This document shows positions 31,701 through 40,619 of a stretch of DNA of 64,000 nt, piece by piece. Numbering within the stretch: position 1 is the stretch's first letter; every line of letters starts with the position of its first letter. The DNA comes from Bursaphelenchus xylophilus (Eukaryota; Nematoda; Chromadorea; Rhabditida; Aphelenchoididae): the NCBI GenBank assembly GCA_904066235.2, contig CAJFCV020000005.1:1-64000 (forward strand). The letters run 5' to 3'. The notes beneath the pieces are model-generated. The model made no database searches. It saw nothing but the letters and a program-made list of their open reading frames with translations, and was not told the origin of the DNA. A program made the translations under genes and the position numbers.

Positions 31701-32524
31701 GGGCCATGCCAAGAGCCGGTCGCTTTGTGAACGCGGAATCGTCTGCCATTGACCAGGAAAACTCCCATCTCTGGTTAGAGAAAGGCTGGATCAATGGTAA
31801 AGCGTACCAGCATATTAATAGTGTGATAGAGGGCACTCTCCTAGAGGGAGTAAACCCACATAATGTGCTGGAAAAGTGTAGGGCATGTGGTAATCGTAAT
31901 GCCGACATTATCCATATCACGAGTGGCTGTGAAAGGCTCCGTGAGACAATAATGAAAACGAGGCATGACGGTGCAACTAGATGGTTGTACTCTGCTCTTA
32001 CCGAGGTAGACGAAAGCCTACCAAGGTTCCACTATACGCAACAGATCGATGGGTTGGCAATTGGAAACAGATTGGAGATAAGGTATGACATAGATGTCGT
32101 AACGCCGAATCGTCCAAAGCATTGCCGCCCCGATCTGGTCGTGTTTGACAAACAACGAAAGGAAATATTCATCGTTGAGGTCAGTGTGTCCTGGTTCACA
32201 ATAGTGCAGAAAATGTACGAGAATAAGTACTGTCGATATGCTGTAAACTCGAATCACGAGTACAGCGAGCACTGCCCGTATCCACCAGGGGTGAATTTGG
32301 CGAATGAACTGCGAGTGATGTACCCGCAGTACGTAAATGGTGTAAAAGTCTTACCTTTGGTCATTACACCAACAGGCCATATTCACAATGAGTTTGTTCC
32401 CCACCTGCGTATGCTGCTCCAACAGTCTAATGTGTCAAAGATTGTTGAGAGGATACAGCGGTCAGTCGTGCTGGGAACAGACTACATTATTCGTACCTAC
32501 TTTGCAATGCTGAGAAAACACTAG
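28733..32524 (+). CDS. Reverse transcriptase / endonuclease, A2 (1263 aa)
   Basis: Same protein as A1 along its whole length, with YMDD, CCHC and the PD...E nuclease intact, so potentially active. The frame is open upstream of the annotated ATG as in A1. Confidence 0.95.
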   Translation: MMLLESQGNLAISTERRGSEYGVREGEAPADPNAPGVSGIPSESPERNNGNAEANEPMTVETRSEAQSARNTGKRAFWSQDETIRLIQEDKALRAVVDPTRLRRLGGDQYWIRLAEQYERVRLLVNRIYQLDLPQREAGAVKSKLVNRLPVELKNSDRRVWPRVGLAGVGSDVHESEMPETNERSEELGQSSGTPADAPAEAERVHVVDDTEASSPEDGSVVVEERFRQQFNHYRKVFMERNSTWRKPLKFPRKVPGTLWTQANSLIGDVLRSGVAISLHDLNKLAYAAACTVQHFLKEKDRLCLERERNWFAAREVETNSLLRYLNWIDVELARRRVSARQTTHQRWCSRQLKTRYGRERIADTGRLKELRSMLRDALAGVRKSVAKRKADRERKRAKFVPLRRYLEKGPEVEPQLDANRVKEYWAELVGADDRSDSRSITADWAHDLEVPVQTATPSKIQVWWKMALSKCKPNKAAGPDGLPGCVWKCLPNASNWLCTWLIKKLACSRIDTPRWLSEGRVVLLMKKGDPNDPANYRPIACLNTCYKLMTSVIERAIREQVTACPTLIPSEQVANRKGVWGCTHASIVDRLVTGTAAMSKGQNADLRVLFYDCKKAFDSVSRDHMFRVLDVAGVDRKIYYLLKSFTMNWTVRYELRRSGRVERSAPLRVKRGLLQGDSLSPTWFCLCIAPISHALRLRNPGPCIRQVAGHSDGGQVHVSHLFYMDDLKVYCTGEAAQVRAERLVPELFSQIGLCVNESKSAAAAGPSRTLRSSLPLLGVKDQYKYLGIESGFVANEASAYSRMQTTILAKVQSILDVEGHTVGQRRIAIRTVAFPGAAFILGNIILGDKQPNSAKADMLKLDMVIREKIRRKGLLHHSCANPRIYLSCKRGGLEWPSMFRTYCAAVAYSSAYLLTSGDPWVKRAQEHFVYGTLAAKNQVYKHLLYVLGELEIGRQVIEPPWGNDPKALARKLVLAIDTKIEENYLRDLRAMPRAGRFVNAESSAIDQENSHLWLEKGWINGKAYQHINSVIEGTLLEGVNPHNVLEKCRACGNRNADIIHITSGCERLRETIMKTRHDGATRWLYSALTEVDESLPRFHYTQQIDGLAIGNRLEIRYDIDVVTPNRPKHCRPDLVVFDKQRKEIFIVEVSVSWFTIVQKMYENKYCRYAVNSNHEYSEHCPYPPGVNLANELRVMYPQYVNGVKVLPLVITPTGHIHNEFVPHLRMLLQQSNVSKIVERIQRSVVLGTDYIIRTYFAMLRKH

Positions 32525-32781
32525 TTGAGTAAGCAAATGACTAAAGGCCTATAAGGCACAGCCTAAAGTCAGCAAAGAGGTGGGCAAACCCTGGGTGAGT
32601 GGAACACAGTGAATATGATAGAGATATCAGCTGAAGACCACTGACCCAGGGGCGTCAATGTCAGTTCGCATATAATGAGATGGGATGTCTTCTTATCCAT
32701 TCACCAGGGTAAAACCTGGAAGATGGGGCGGGTGCAACGTGAGAGGTTTGCACATTGTGCGGACGTTGCTGCGAAACTGAA
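32525..32781 (+). other. 3' UTR of A2
   Basis: Same as A1; runs directly into a target copy and the next element instead of 28S. Confidence 0.7.
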
Positions 32782-32797
32782 GTGACGCGTATGAATG
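32782..32797 (+). repeat. Target copy between A2 and the B/C chimera
   Basis: Single GTGACGCGTATGAATG; the next base starts a new element. Confidence 0.95.
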
Positions 32798-32799
32798 CC

Positions 32800-32874
32800 G
32801 GTCTGGGAACTGGCGCAACGTATCTATAACACGGACCAACAGGGGCGGCGTGGGCAGCCGCTAGATATGCTGCG
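32800..32874 (+). ncRNA. Candidate HDV-like ribozyme, chimera
   Basis: B-type head, same pairings as at A2. Confidence 0.5.
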
Positions 32875-32908
32875 GTTTCGTATGCATATATGCCTTGACT
32901 TCATGTCA

Positions 32909-33130
32909 TTGCAGCCTTTACCCCTTATATGACCTTGCAGGTTGGTTTAATTACTGGCTTGTTGTCTGATCCATACGTTGTATGGTTAATGTCAGGGTGT
33001 TGACTGGGTTTACTCAGCCATTGTGTGATACGTTGTGTATTGGTGAACAAAACCTGCGTAAGAGCAAAGGTTCTTCTCCGGACTTAGAAAATTTTTCAAA
33101 AGTTTGGGGCGAACTTGCGTAAAAGCAAAG
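32909..33130 (+). repeat. 28S 3'-flank-like block in chimera
   Basis: Same as the A2 block with one base change (GTCAGGGTG, as in the rDNA spacer, instead of GTCGGGGTG). Confidence 0.7.
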
Positions 33131-33992
33131 GAATTTTCACCAATATTTCCCTGGGTCCTTGGCCCCACAGAGTTACCTCCACGTGGTGACCGGTGGGCGA
33201 TGTAACAGTCGGCTAAACACTCTGAAAGCCAAGGAAAACCCTTTATGCCTGTTGTGTTGAGGTGAATGTGGTCTCAAGTAAGCGACTAACCTTACAGAAG
33301 TAGGGCATGAAGTGAAAGAGGCTACTTTTACTGAGCAGCAGGTTTGGTGTGAGAGATGAGTACCCCTCAAATCAAGATAACCAAATACCTCCCCTCGCTA
33401 AGTTACCGATCGAAAGCCAAGTACGGACAAAAGTTAGCCTTGAGCTATCGATTTGATGTCAAGTGCTGTAGAAAGGTTAGTGAGAAAGGAGGCTACAAAC
33501 CGAAGTGAAAAGTGATGAAGTATACGATACAGGCAGAGCCCAGCTGCCTCAGTGCCTATAGAAGCGTTGGGTTTTCGCTCTATATGGCAGCCATTGGTGA
33601 CAGGTCTATGATAGGGCGGCTGAAGGATGCACTGTTCGTGCGGTTCGTGAGAACCAAGGCACAGCCTATAATAAAAGCATGATCAGATAAGCATACGCGG
33701 AAGCGGAAGCTCTTGAATAGATAGAAGTACCCGAACTCAATTGATACTGGAGATGAAATCGCTACTCAGAGTGAGCGGCGGAAGGGTAAGCCATCTAGTG
33801 TGACCCGAGAGGGTCGAGCGTGGCTCAAAACCAATCGCTAGTGGATAATTGCCTCGGATGCATTAGCTACAGAGTGCGAGAGTAAAAGGTATCGGTTGTG
33901 GGAGGGGGAAGAGCGGAATTGTGTTATGAAAAAACAGGAAAAATTTTATTTATTTTTACCTGAATTGACATACAACAACCATAGAGATCTGT
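33131..33992. other. B-type UTR in chimera, no gene seen
   Basis: Same as B1 46675-47536. It includes the CCACGTGG segment near 33180, and TTTATTTATT near 33948-33957 (minus-strand AATAAATAAA) for the broken antisense gene. Confidence 0.6.
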
Positions 33993-34202
33993 TTACTTAG
34001 CTTGATCTTCCTCTGCACTTGACTTCTTCGACTTGGCCTTCTTGTCCTTGGAGGGGTTGTCCTTTACATTGGAGGCGCCGGGCTGGTCTTCAGGCTCTTG
34101 ATTATCCAATTCCATAAGCTCCTCTTCAACTTGTTGAGCTTCTGCAGGGTGGCGGTGCGAATAGTTGCGCCAGACAACGTCAAGTTTCCTCAAGGCTGGC
34201 AA
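33993..34202 (-). pseudogene. 3' fragment of B antisense gene
   Basis: Encodes only the last 68-69 residues of the B antisense protein (the W..YS.RHPAEAQ motif to the Lys/Ser-rich end). The N-terminal half, ATG and acceptor are gone, and an in-frame TGA lies just upstream of the break. Confidence 0.8.
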
Positions 34203-34227
34203 GAATCATAGTAGGGCATGAAGTGAA

Positions 34228-34520
34228 ATAACAAGCTCAACAGGTATGCAGTGAACAGTAATCACGAGTTCAGTGAGAGCATACCATATCCGCCTGGTGT
34301 GAACCTTGCTAACGAGATAAGGGTTTTGTATCCTCAGTTTACTGGGGGTGTGAAGGTATTCCCTATGATTATCTCGCCAACAGGGGAAGTACACATGCAA
34401 TTTGTGCCCCACCTTGCAGAGTTACTCGAAAATCCGAACATTCCTCGGATTCTAGAGAAAATTCAACGCTCGGTTGTGCTTGGTACAGATTACATTATCC
34501 GGTCATACTTCGCCATGTAA
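34228..34520 (+). pseudogene. 3' fragment of C RT/endonuclease gene
   Basis: Last 97 codons of the C protein (the part after the PD...E nuclease core, ending SYFAM) with the original stop. No RT, CCHC or catalytic PD motif is left. Confidence 0.85.
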
Positions 34521-34881
34521 TTAGGCAGTGCTCCTAGCGGAGTGCCGTGAAGTGGTGTCAGTACCCGTCGTGTGGAAAGCCCGGGAGGGTTAGTACCGGC
34601 AGTGGGAAACCCGCTGCACGCAACCTAAAGACATTTGCCCTTCGGGGGAGAGGTATGAGACCACACTAGTCATGGTTGCTTGCGCAAGCATGACTCATTC
34701 ATTGTAAGTTCGTATTATGAGGCCTCGCGGAATGCGAAAGTCCAAGAGCGCCAACTTGTCTCTTTGGGAGGTTCCTCCGGGTTCCTTAGGGTTGGCGTAC
34801 CATGCTTCGTGTGAGACCTAGGCCGCTTGGACCTAGAGTTAAGCTGTTGCATGTTTGAGGATGCCTTAGGCGGACGCCATG

Positions 34882-34897
34882 GTGACGCGTATGAATG
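34882..34897 (+). repeat. Target copy between chimera and C1
   Basis: GTGACGCGTATGAATG preceded by G, whereas A and B copies and 28S have A. This sets the duplication at 16 nt. Confidence 0.95.
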
Positions 34898-36297
34898 CCG
34901 GTCTGGGAACTGGGGTGCCAGCGGTGTTGATTAGGTCCAAGTTCTTTGGCCAAAGATCCGCCCTCGGTTTAGCAGTACCGAACGAGTATACCTTCAAGTG
35001 GTGGCACTGAATTAGACTGAATACTCTGAACTGTAGACTTTTGTGCAACTGTGTATGGTGTGGAAGACTTGTTTGTACCACTATCAGCTTTATTGGGGCT
35101 CGTTACTGTTTCATACAGGTAGATGTCCCCTTTAGAGATTTCCCTGCAGTTTGCGCTCCAAGTCGCTAGCCTCTTGCGTGTAGTCAAAGGAATACATTCG
35201 CCGTCGGTGACAGGGCTATACCCGGCGACTACGGACTTGTTTATTACGTAGTGCAGCCTCGTTTAAGACGAATGTAAAAAGAAGGTGTGATTACTAAGTG
35301 TTATGAGTCGGGTTATCTGGAAACTCCACCCCGCCGCAATGGCTTCAAGGGTCAAACTGCTAACATTTATAAACCAATATTTGGCAGCAGCAGACTATGA
35401 TGTCAGAGTGCCGGGGGTCTATCGATATAAGACTGAAAGCGATAGACGTGGAGTGAAAGGATTCCCTTTGTTAAGAGAATCGGTAGAATTCACTTTTTAC
35501 TTATTCAAGAACTTAACAACAACAAGCACTCGCCTGGATTACCGCCCCAGATTCGGTCGGCGGTACTTCAACTGCTTTCTTCCACTTTCGGAATCTGGCA
35601 TCCTGGCTTTCAGTGTGGTGACGGCCGGCTCGAGTTTCTTGAGTCGTGCGAGTGCCTCATCTGGGACGTCCGGACCGATTGATGGAGTTTGCAGTGGACG
35701 AGGACTTGATGGACCGTAACCATAGTATATCCCTCATGCGTCTTCTCGACTCGAGGGGGTAGCTTGCACTACCCACCCTTCTCTTCTCCGATTGGGATTT
35801 AGACCTAGCCCTCTGGTGTGTCTCGACCCGCGATATCAGATTCCTGAATCGACTGTGAGAAATGTCTACGCGCAAAGATCGACCCATTGCCACCCGGCTA
35901 TGTGGATCGGGCTCTTGACTGCTTATCTCCGGCTTTAATCGCTTGAGGAAAGGGGGTGTCGCCCGAAAGGGTTACGCGATCATCCGATTCCTACCGTAAA
36001 AACGTAGTTGAAGTAGGATTGAACCTGAGTACCAAGTGAAAAGAGTGGCTATGATGCTCCATGGTATACCCTAGGGATAACCGTGTCGAGCGCACTGCTC
36101 AATACCCTGATTTTGTTAGTGTAGGTATGTCTAGTGGCTGCCTAGGCAGATTCGCCTATTCACTACGAAAAATCTGGGTGAGTACCATAAGAACCTCCTG
36201 TAGGGCCAGGAGTCAAACTAGTCCAGGTTCGGTATGCTTCGGTATACTCTCTCACGGGCTAGTCACCTAAGAGTTAAGAACCGCCTTTTTCTGAACT
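34898..36297. other. C1 5' untranslated region
   Basis: 1.4 kb with no firm gene. Perfect palindromes CTTTGGCCAAAG (34944-34955) and CTGCCTAGGCAG (36138-36149) are present. A minus-strand frame at about 35539-35727 (GIYYGYGP... to ...RRPNLGR) looks protein-like but has no ATG and is frameshifted in C2. Substitutions and indels against C2 cluster here while the RT protein is identical. The A1-type ribozyme pairings could not be found. Confidence 0.55.
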
Positions 36298-39200
36298 GTG
36301 AATAGAAAAAGAAGGGCGGGAGAATATACGGGCGAGGTAAGCACGTCGGAACGGGGTGTGCCCAACTCGTACCGTACGCCCGGACAAGGACCATCTTTCG
36401 TACCCCGTTCACCCGGCACAAGTCCGATTGTCTCTCCCGAGAGGCGTCGGCGGAGGTTGGCTAACGCCGTCTCTCCAACCATCGGTTTGGGTTTAAGTAA
36501 CGCCCCAGTGGCCGGTAGCCAAACTGATGGAGGCAGAAATGCCGGTCCGTTGCTAAATGCGGGAACGGACCAAAACGCCGGTGTGGTGGATACAGGTGGA
36601 AGAGTCTTTTGGTCTACGCAAGAAAAGACCAGGCTCAAGTACGAATACGACCGTCTTCGTGAACGACGCCGTCGAGACAAAGTTCGAAATCCTACGGTCG
36701 ATAAGGCCATGGAAATCCTTTGGGAAGATCTCCGGTTGAAAATTGAAGATAGGTACGGTGTCACATTGCCGCAAAGAAGCGCAAGCTCTTTGAAAAACCA
36801 GTACCCCAAAGTTATTCTGCGGGGGCTCCCAGATTCGGGCCTGCCTTGGGCGGGGGTTCAGGTAAATGATACTGGACAAGTCGTAGTCGTAGACCATGCT
36901 GAGGCGGCTACCCTTCGGGGGTCCAGCCCAGCAGCGGTCGACGGGGAGGCCGAAGAACCGGTAGTACCCCCGTTACCCGCGGCAGAGGTCGTTGAATCGG
37001 CTGCTGACGCTGCGGTGCCCGATCCGCAAAGCGAGATCGTGGCTGACCAGGGTGTGGAGACACGCCCTGTCGAGAACCCCCCCGCTAATAGCCGGGAGAC
37101 TGAAACGGAACCCGTAGAGGTAGAGCCTTACCTCGAAGGGCAGTATAAATTCTTCGTTTCTAAGATCCTTGGGAAATCGATGTGGCGGAAGCCTATCAAA
37201 TACCCGAGGAGAGTCCCGGAAACCCTGTGGCGTCAAGCCAATGAGTTGATTGAGAGATCGATTCGACAGGGGGAAGTGTCGATTCAGAGCCTGAACTGCA
37301 TGGTTTATGCTGCTGGGTGCGCGGTTAAGTCTTCGCTGGACAAGAAGGATCAGGAAGCTAAGCGGCGTGAATCCGAGTGGTATGCGTGTAGGAAGGCCGA
37401 GATTAAGGCACTCGAGAGGTATCTCAATTTCATTGACCTGGAGTTAAAGCGTCGCTCTGCGTCGCGGCCGTTGACATCAAGGCAAAGGCAGAACTTGGGT
37501 GTGCTCATTACGAAGTATGGGCGTGCTCGGGTTAGGTCTGGTGTCCGGCTCTCGGAATTGCAGGCAATGTTACGAGACGCCTTAGTGGGAATCCGAAAGT
37601 GTATGGCGAAGCGCTCGGCAGACAAGAAACGGAAACAGGGCAAATTTGTTCCTATTCAACGTTACTTAGAGCCTAGCAGTGCGGAGCCTCGACTCTCTCC
37701 AGACACGGTTCGTGCATATTGGAATGACATTGTGGGATCTTCCCAACAGTCAACGTCAGATTCGACGATTCAAGACTGGTCTTCCAATTTAAGCGTTCCG
37801 AGTCAAGAGTTGAACGCAAGTAAGATCATGGGGTGGTGGAGAGCCGCCGTTTCGAAGAGCAAGCCCAACAAAGCTGCTGGTCCTGATGGTATTCCCGGGG
37901 TACTGTGGAAACGCTTCAGGTCGGCTAGTGAGTGGGTTTGTACCTGGTTATATCGCTTATTACAGAAGCGAAGGATAATCACGCCAAGATGGTTGTCTGT
38001 TGGTAGAGTCGTATTGTTACCAAAGAAAGGACCTCTCGAGGATCCCGCCAACTATAGACCCATCGCGTGCCTGAACACTGTATATAAGTTGATAACCTCG
38101 GTAGTAGAAATGGCAGTTCGAGAGCAGATCCAGGCTTGTCCTGGACTAGTCCCATACGAGCAGATAGCTAACCGTAAAGGCGTATGGGGCTGTACGCATG
38201 CGAGTATCGTAGACCGTATGATAACCGGTGCAAGCCGAGAAGGTAAGGGCGGTGGGTTTCCGGACCTACGCGTCCTATTTTACGATTGTAAAAAGGCCTT
38301 CGACAGCGTAAACCGAGATCATATGTTCGCTGTTTTGAGAGTAGCAAACGTGAACGTTAAGGTCGTGCATCTACTCCACACACTATCTCAGCAATGGTGT
38401 GTCCGATACGAGCTCCGTCGAAACAACCGTGTGGAGAGAAGTAGCCCGCTGAGGGTGAAAAGAGGACTGCTGCAAGGCGACACTCTCTCTCCTACATGGT
38501 TTTGCCTATGCATGGCTCCAATATCAGCCTCTATTAAAACCCTTAACCCTGGCCCAACCCTTCGGCCGAACATGGGGAATGGGCGAAATAGAGGGCAGGT
38601 GGCGATCCAAGTTAGTCATGTGTTCTACATGGATGACTTGAAAGTGTATTGCCCCCGCGTAGCCGATCAACGCAGAATGGAACAGAATATTCCACAGTTG
38701 TTCGGTGAAATTGGACTAAGCATAAATGCGAGTAAGAGCGCAGCAGCCGCAGCCGTGGGAAGATACGTTGAATCCGAGTTGCCAGTTCTTGGGACGAAGG
38801 ATGAGTACAAGTACCTGGGAATAGAAAGCGGTTTTGTTGTAAATGAGGTGGCCGCCCTTGACAGAATGCAGGCCGTTCTGCTAAACCGTGTAGAAGCGAT
38901 TCTATCGGTTAAAGAACATACTGTTGGTCAGAGGCGCGACGCTATACGAGCGAAAGCGATCCCTGGGGGGGCCTATATCCTGGGTCACATCATTTTGAGT
39001 GACTTGGACCCCAGGGGTGCTGCTGAGCGCATGCGTCGGTTGGATATCGAGATTCGGCGTTTAGTCAAATCAGCTGGTATTCTTCACGACAAGTGTAGTA
39101 CAGCGCGTATTCACCTTAGCTGTGAACAGGGAGGTCTAGCTTGGCCGTCGATGGAGAGAGCTTATTATGTAGCAGTTGCATATTCAGCCTCCTATCTTCT

Positions 39201-40242
39201 GACAAGTCAAGACGAAACTATCAGTCGTGCCAGAGACTACTTCGTCTCGGGTCGATTGAGTAACAAGTTTACTGTTTACAAGCACCTTACGAGCATCGTA
39301 GACTCCCTTGGTTTATCGGTAGAACTGCCGGATCCGAATGGACTTCCTACCGGTCAACCGTCCGTCCTGGCTAGAACTATTGCGAGAGCGATAGATGCCA
39401 AGTTGGAAGCGCAGTGGAAGGAAACTTTGCTAACTTACCAGCGCGCAGGGCGAGTCGAAAGGGCAGATCCGACGGTCGTGGACCATGCAAACTCATACCA
39501 TTGGTTGAGAAAAGCATGGATAAACGAGAAAGCGTACCAACATGCCGTGAGTGTTATGGAGGGAACTCTTTTGGAGGGAGTGAACCCTCACGGTGTGTTG
39601 ACCATGTGTAGAGCGTGTAAAGCTCCAAGTGCAAGCATTGCTCACATCATTACTGGCTGCGCCGAATTGCGCAAAAGCCATATGAAGGTGAGGCATGATG
39701 GAGTTACTCGCTGGCTATACAATGCTCTGACTGAGGTAGATGGTAGCCTACCGAAGTTCCACTATACGCAACAGATCCCGGCAGAGATGAGGGGTGAGCG
39801 ACTCACTGTCCGTTACGACTCGGACATAGTTACTCCCAATAAACCTCGTCACAACAGACCGGATCTTGTTGTCTTCGACTCTACTAGAAAGGTGATTTAT
39901 ATAGTAGAGGTCAGTGTAACGTGGTTGAGTGTGTTGCAAAAGCAATACGATAACAAGCTCAACAGGTATGCAGTGAACAGTAATCACGAGTTCAGTGAGA
40001 GCATACCATATCCGCCTGGTGTGAACCTTGCTAACGAGATAAGGGTTTTGTATCCTCAGTTTACTGGGGGTGTGAAGGTATTCCCTATGATTATCTCGCC
40101 AACAGGGGAAGTACACATGCAATTTGTGCCCCACCTTGCAGAGTTACTCGAAAATCCGAACATTCCTCGGATTCTAGAGAAAATTCAACGCTCGGTTGTG
40201 CTTGGTACAGATTACATTATCCGGTCATACTTCGCCATGTAA
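36298..40242 (+). CDS. Reverse transcriptase / endonuclease, C1 (1314 aa)
   Basis: Same enzyme type as in A and B but clearly more diverged. A basic N-terminus (NRKRRAG, then SPERRRRR) precedes a Myb-like region about 101-170 (VFWSTQEKTRL...LPQRSASSLKNQY). YMDD is at 777-780, CCHC starts at C1104, and the nuclease has P1188-D1189 and E1204. The start is uncertain: a TGA lies two codons before the GTG used here, and the first in-frame ATG is about residue 139, inside the Myb-like region. Translation must begin at a non-AUG codon or on a spliced RNA; R2 proteins are known for lacking a clear AUG. Confidence 0.93.
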   Translation: MNRKRRAGEYTGEVSTSERGVPNSYRTPGQGPSFVPRSPGTSPIVSPERRRRRLANAVSPTIGLGLSNAPVAGSQTDGGRNAGPLLNAGTDQNAGVVDTGGRVFWSTQEKTRLKYEYDRLRERRRRDKVRNPTVDKAMEILWEDLRLKIEDRYGVTLPQRSASSLKNQYPKVILRGLPDSGLPWAGVQVNDTGQVVVVDHAEAATLRGSSPAAVDGEAEEPVVPPLPAAEVVESAADAAVPDPQSEIVADQGVETRPVENPPANSRETETEPVEVEPYLEGQYKFFVSKILGKSMWRKPIKYPRRVPETLWRQANELIERSIRQGEVSIQSLNCMVYAAGCAVKSSLDKKDQEAKRRESEWYACRKAEIKALERYLNFIDLELKRRSASRPLTSRQRQNLGVLITKYGRARVRSGVRLSELQAMLRDALVGIRKCMAKRSADKKRKQGKFVPIQRYLEPSSAEPRLSPDTVRAYWNDIVGSSQQSTSDSTIQDWSSNLSVPSQELNASKIMGWWRAAVSKSKPNKAAGPDGIPGVLWKRFRSASEWVCTWLYRLLQKRRIITPRWLSVGRVVLLPKKGPLEDPANYRPIACLNTVYKLITSVVEMAVREQIQACPGLVPYEQIANRKGVWGCTHASIVDRMITGASREGKGGGFPDLRVLFYDCKKAFDSVNRDHMFAVLRVANVNVKVVHLLHTLSQQWCVRYELRRNNRVERSSPLRVKRGLLQGDTLSPTWFCLCMAPISASIKTLNPGPTLRPNMGNGRNRGQVAIQVSHVFYMDDLKVYCPRVADQRRMEQNIPQLFGEIGLSINASKSAAAAAVGRYVESELPVLGTKDEYKYLGIESGFVVNEVAALDRMQAVLLNRVEAILSVKEHTVGQRRDAIRAKAIPGGAYILGHIILSDLDPRGAAERMRRLDIEIRRLVKSAGILHDKCSTARIHLSCEQGGLAWPSMERAYYVAVAYSASYLLTSQDETISRARDYFVSGRLSNKFTVYKHLTSIVDSLGLSVELPDPNGLPTGQPSVLARTIARAIDAKLEAQWKETLLTYQRAGRVERADPTVVDHANSYHWLRKAWINEKAYQHAVSVMEGTLLEGVNPHGVLTMCRACKAPSASIAHIITGCAELRKSHMKVRHDGVTRWLYNALTEVDGSLPKFHYTQQIPAEMRGERLTVRYDSDIVTPNKPRHNRPDLVVFDSTRKVIYIVEVSVTWLSVLQKQYDNKLNRYAVNSNHEFSESIPYPPGVNLANEIRVLYPQFTGGVKVFPMIISPTGEVHMQFVPHLAELLENPNIPRILEKIQRSVVLGTDYIIRSYFAM

Positions 40243-40603
40243 TTAGGCAGTGCTCCTAGCGGAGTGCCGTGAAGTGGTGTCAGTACCCGTCGTGTGGAAA
40301 GCCCAGGAGGGTTAGTACCGACAGTGGGAAACCCGCTGCACGCAACCTAAAGACATTTGCCCTTCGGGGGAGAGGTATGAGACCACACTAGTCATGGTTG
40401 CTTGCGCAAGCATGACTCATTCATTGTAAGTTCGTATTATGAGGCCTCGCGGAATGCGAAAGTCCAAGAGCGCCAACTTGTCTCTTTGGGAGGTTCCTCC
40501 GGGTTCCTTAGGGTTGGCGTACCATGCTTCGTGTGAGACCTAGGCCGCTTGGACCTAGAGTTAAGCTGTTGCATGTTTGAGGATGCCTTAGGCGGACGCC
40601 ATG
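40243..40603 (+). other. 3' UTR of C1
   Basis: 361 nt, unlike the A/B 3' UTR. Structured: AGTGCTCCTAGCGGAGTG near the start and a perfect GCTTGCGCAAGC palindrome near 40400. It ends GGCGGACGCCAT before the target; no poly(A). Confidence 0.65.
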
Positions 40604-40619
40604 GTGACGCGTATGAATG
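40604..40619 (+). repeat. Target copy between C1 and C2
   Basis: Single GTGACGCGTATGAATG. Confidence 0.95.

Larger units (their letters stand above)
26891..32781 (+). mobile_element. R4-like element A2, first of the array
   Basis: Family A body from 27226 on, with the same proteins as A1. Its 5' head (26891-27225) is the B-type head, and the UTR segment equivalent to A1 6127-6494 is missing. It is therefore a head-swapped or 5'-deleted version, 402 bp shorter than A1. Both genes remain open. Confidence 0.93.
32798..34881 (+). mobile_element. Non-autonomous B/C chimeric element
   Basis: 2,084 bp. 32798-34227 is the left part of a B element, up to and including the duplication junction seen only in B1 (AAGAATCATAGTAGGG). 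34228-34881 is the right end of a C element (last 97 codons of RT plus 3' UTR). One base of homology lies at the join. It has a ribozyme-type 5' end and a C 3' UTR but no RT, so it would depend on a C-type enzyme. Confidence 0.9.
34898..40603 (+). mobile_element. R4-like element C1, full length
   Basis: 5,706 bp of a third family. It shares with the A2/B-type head only the first bases after the target (CCGGTCTGGGAACTGG) and then diverges. It has the same sense protein architecture and target but lacks the 28S-flank block, the ACTTGCGTAA motifs, the CCAAT module and a recognisable antisense gene. Confidence 0.92.

Noticed and set aside
36170..36265. tRNA-like on the minus strand in C (AGTTTGACTCC B-box-like)
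   Set aside because: The A box is poor and the stems do not fold convincingly; only the position resembles A and B.
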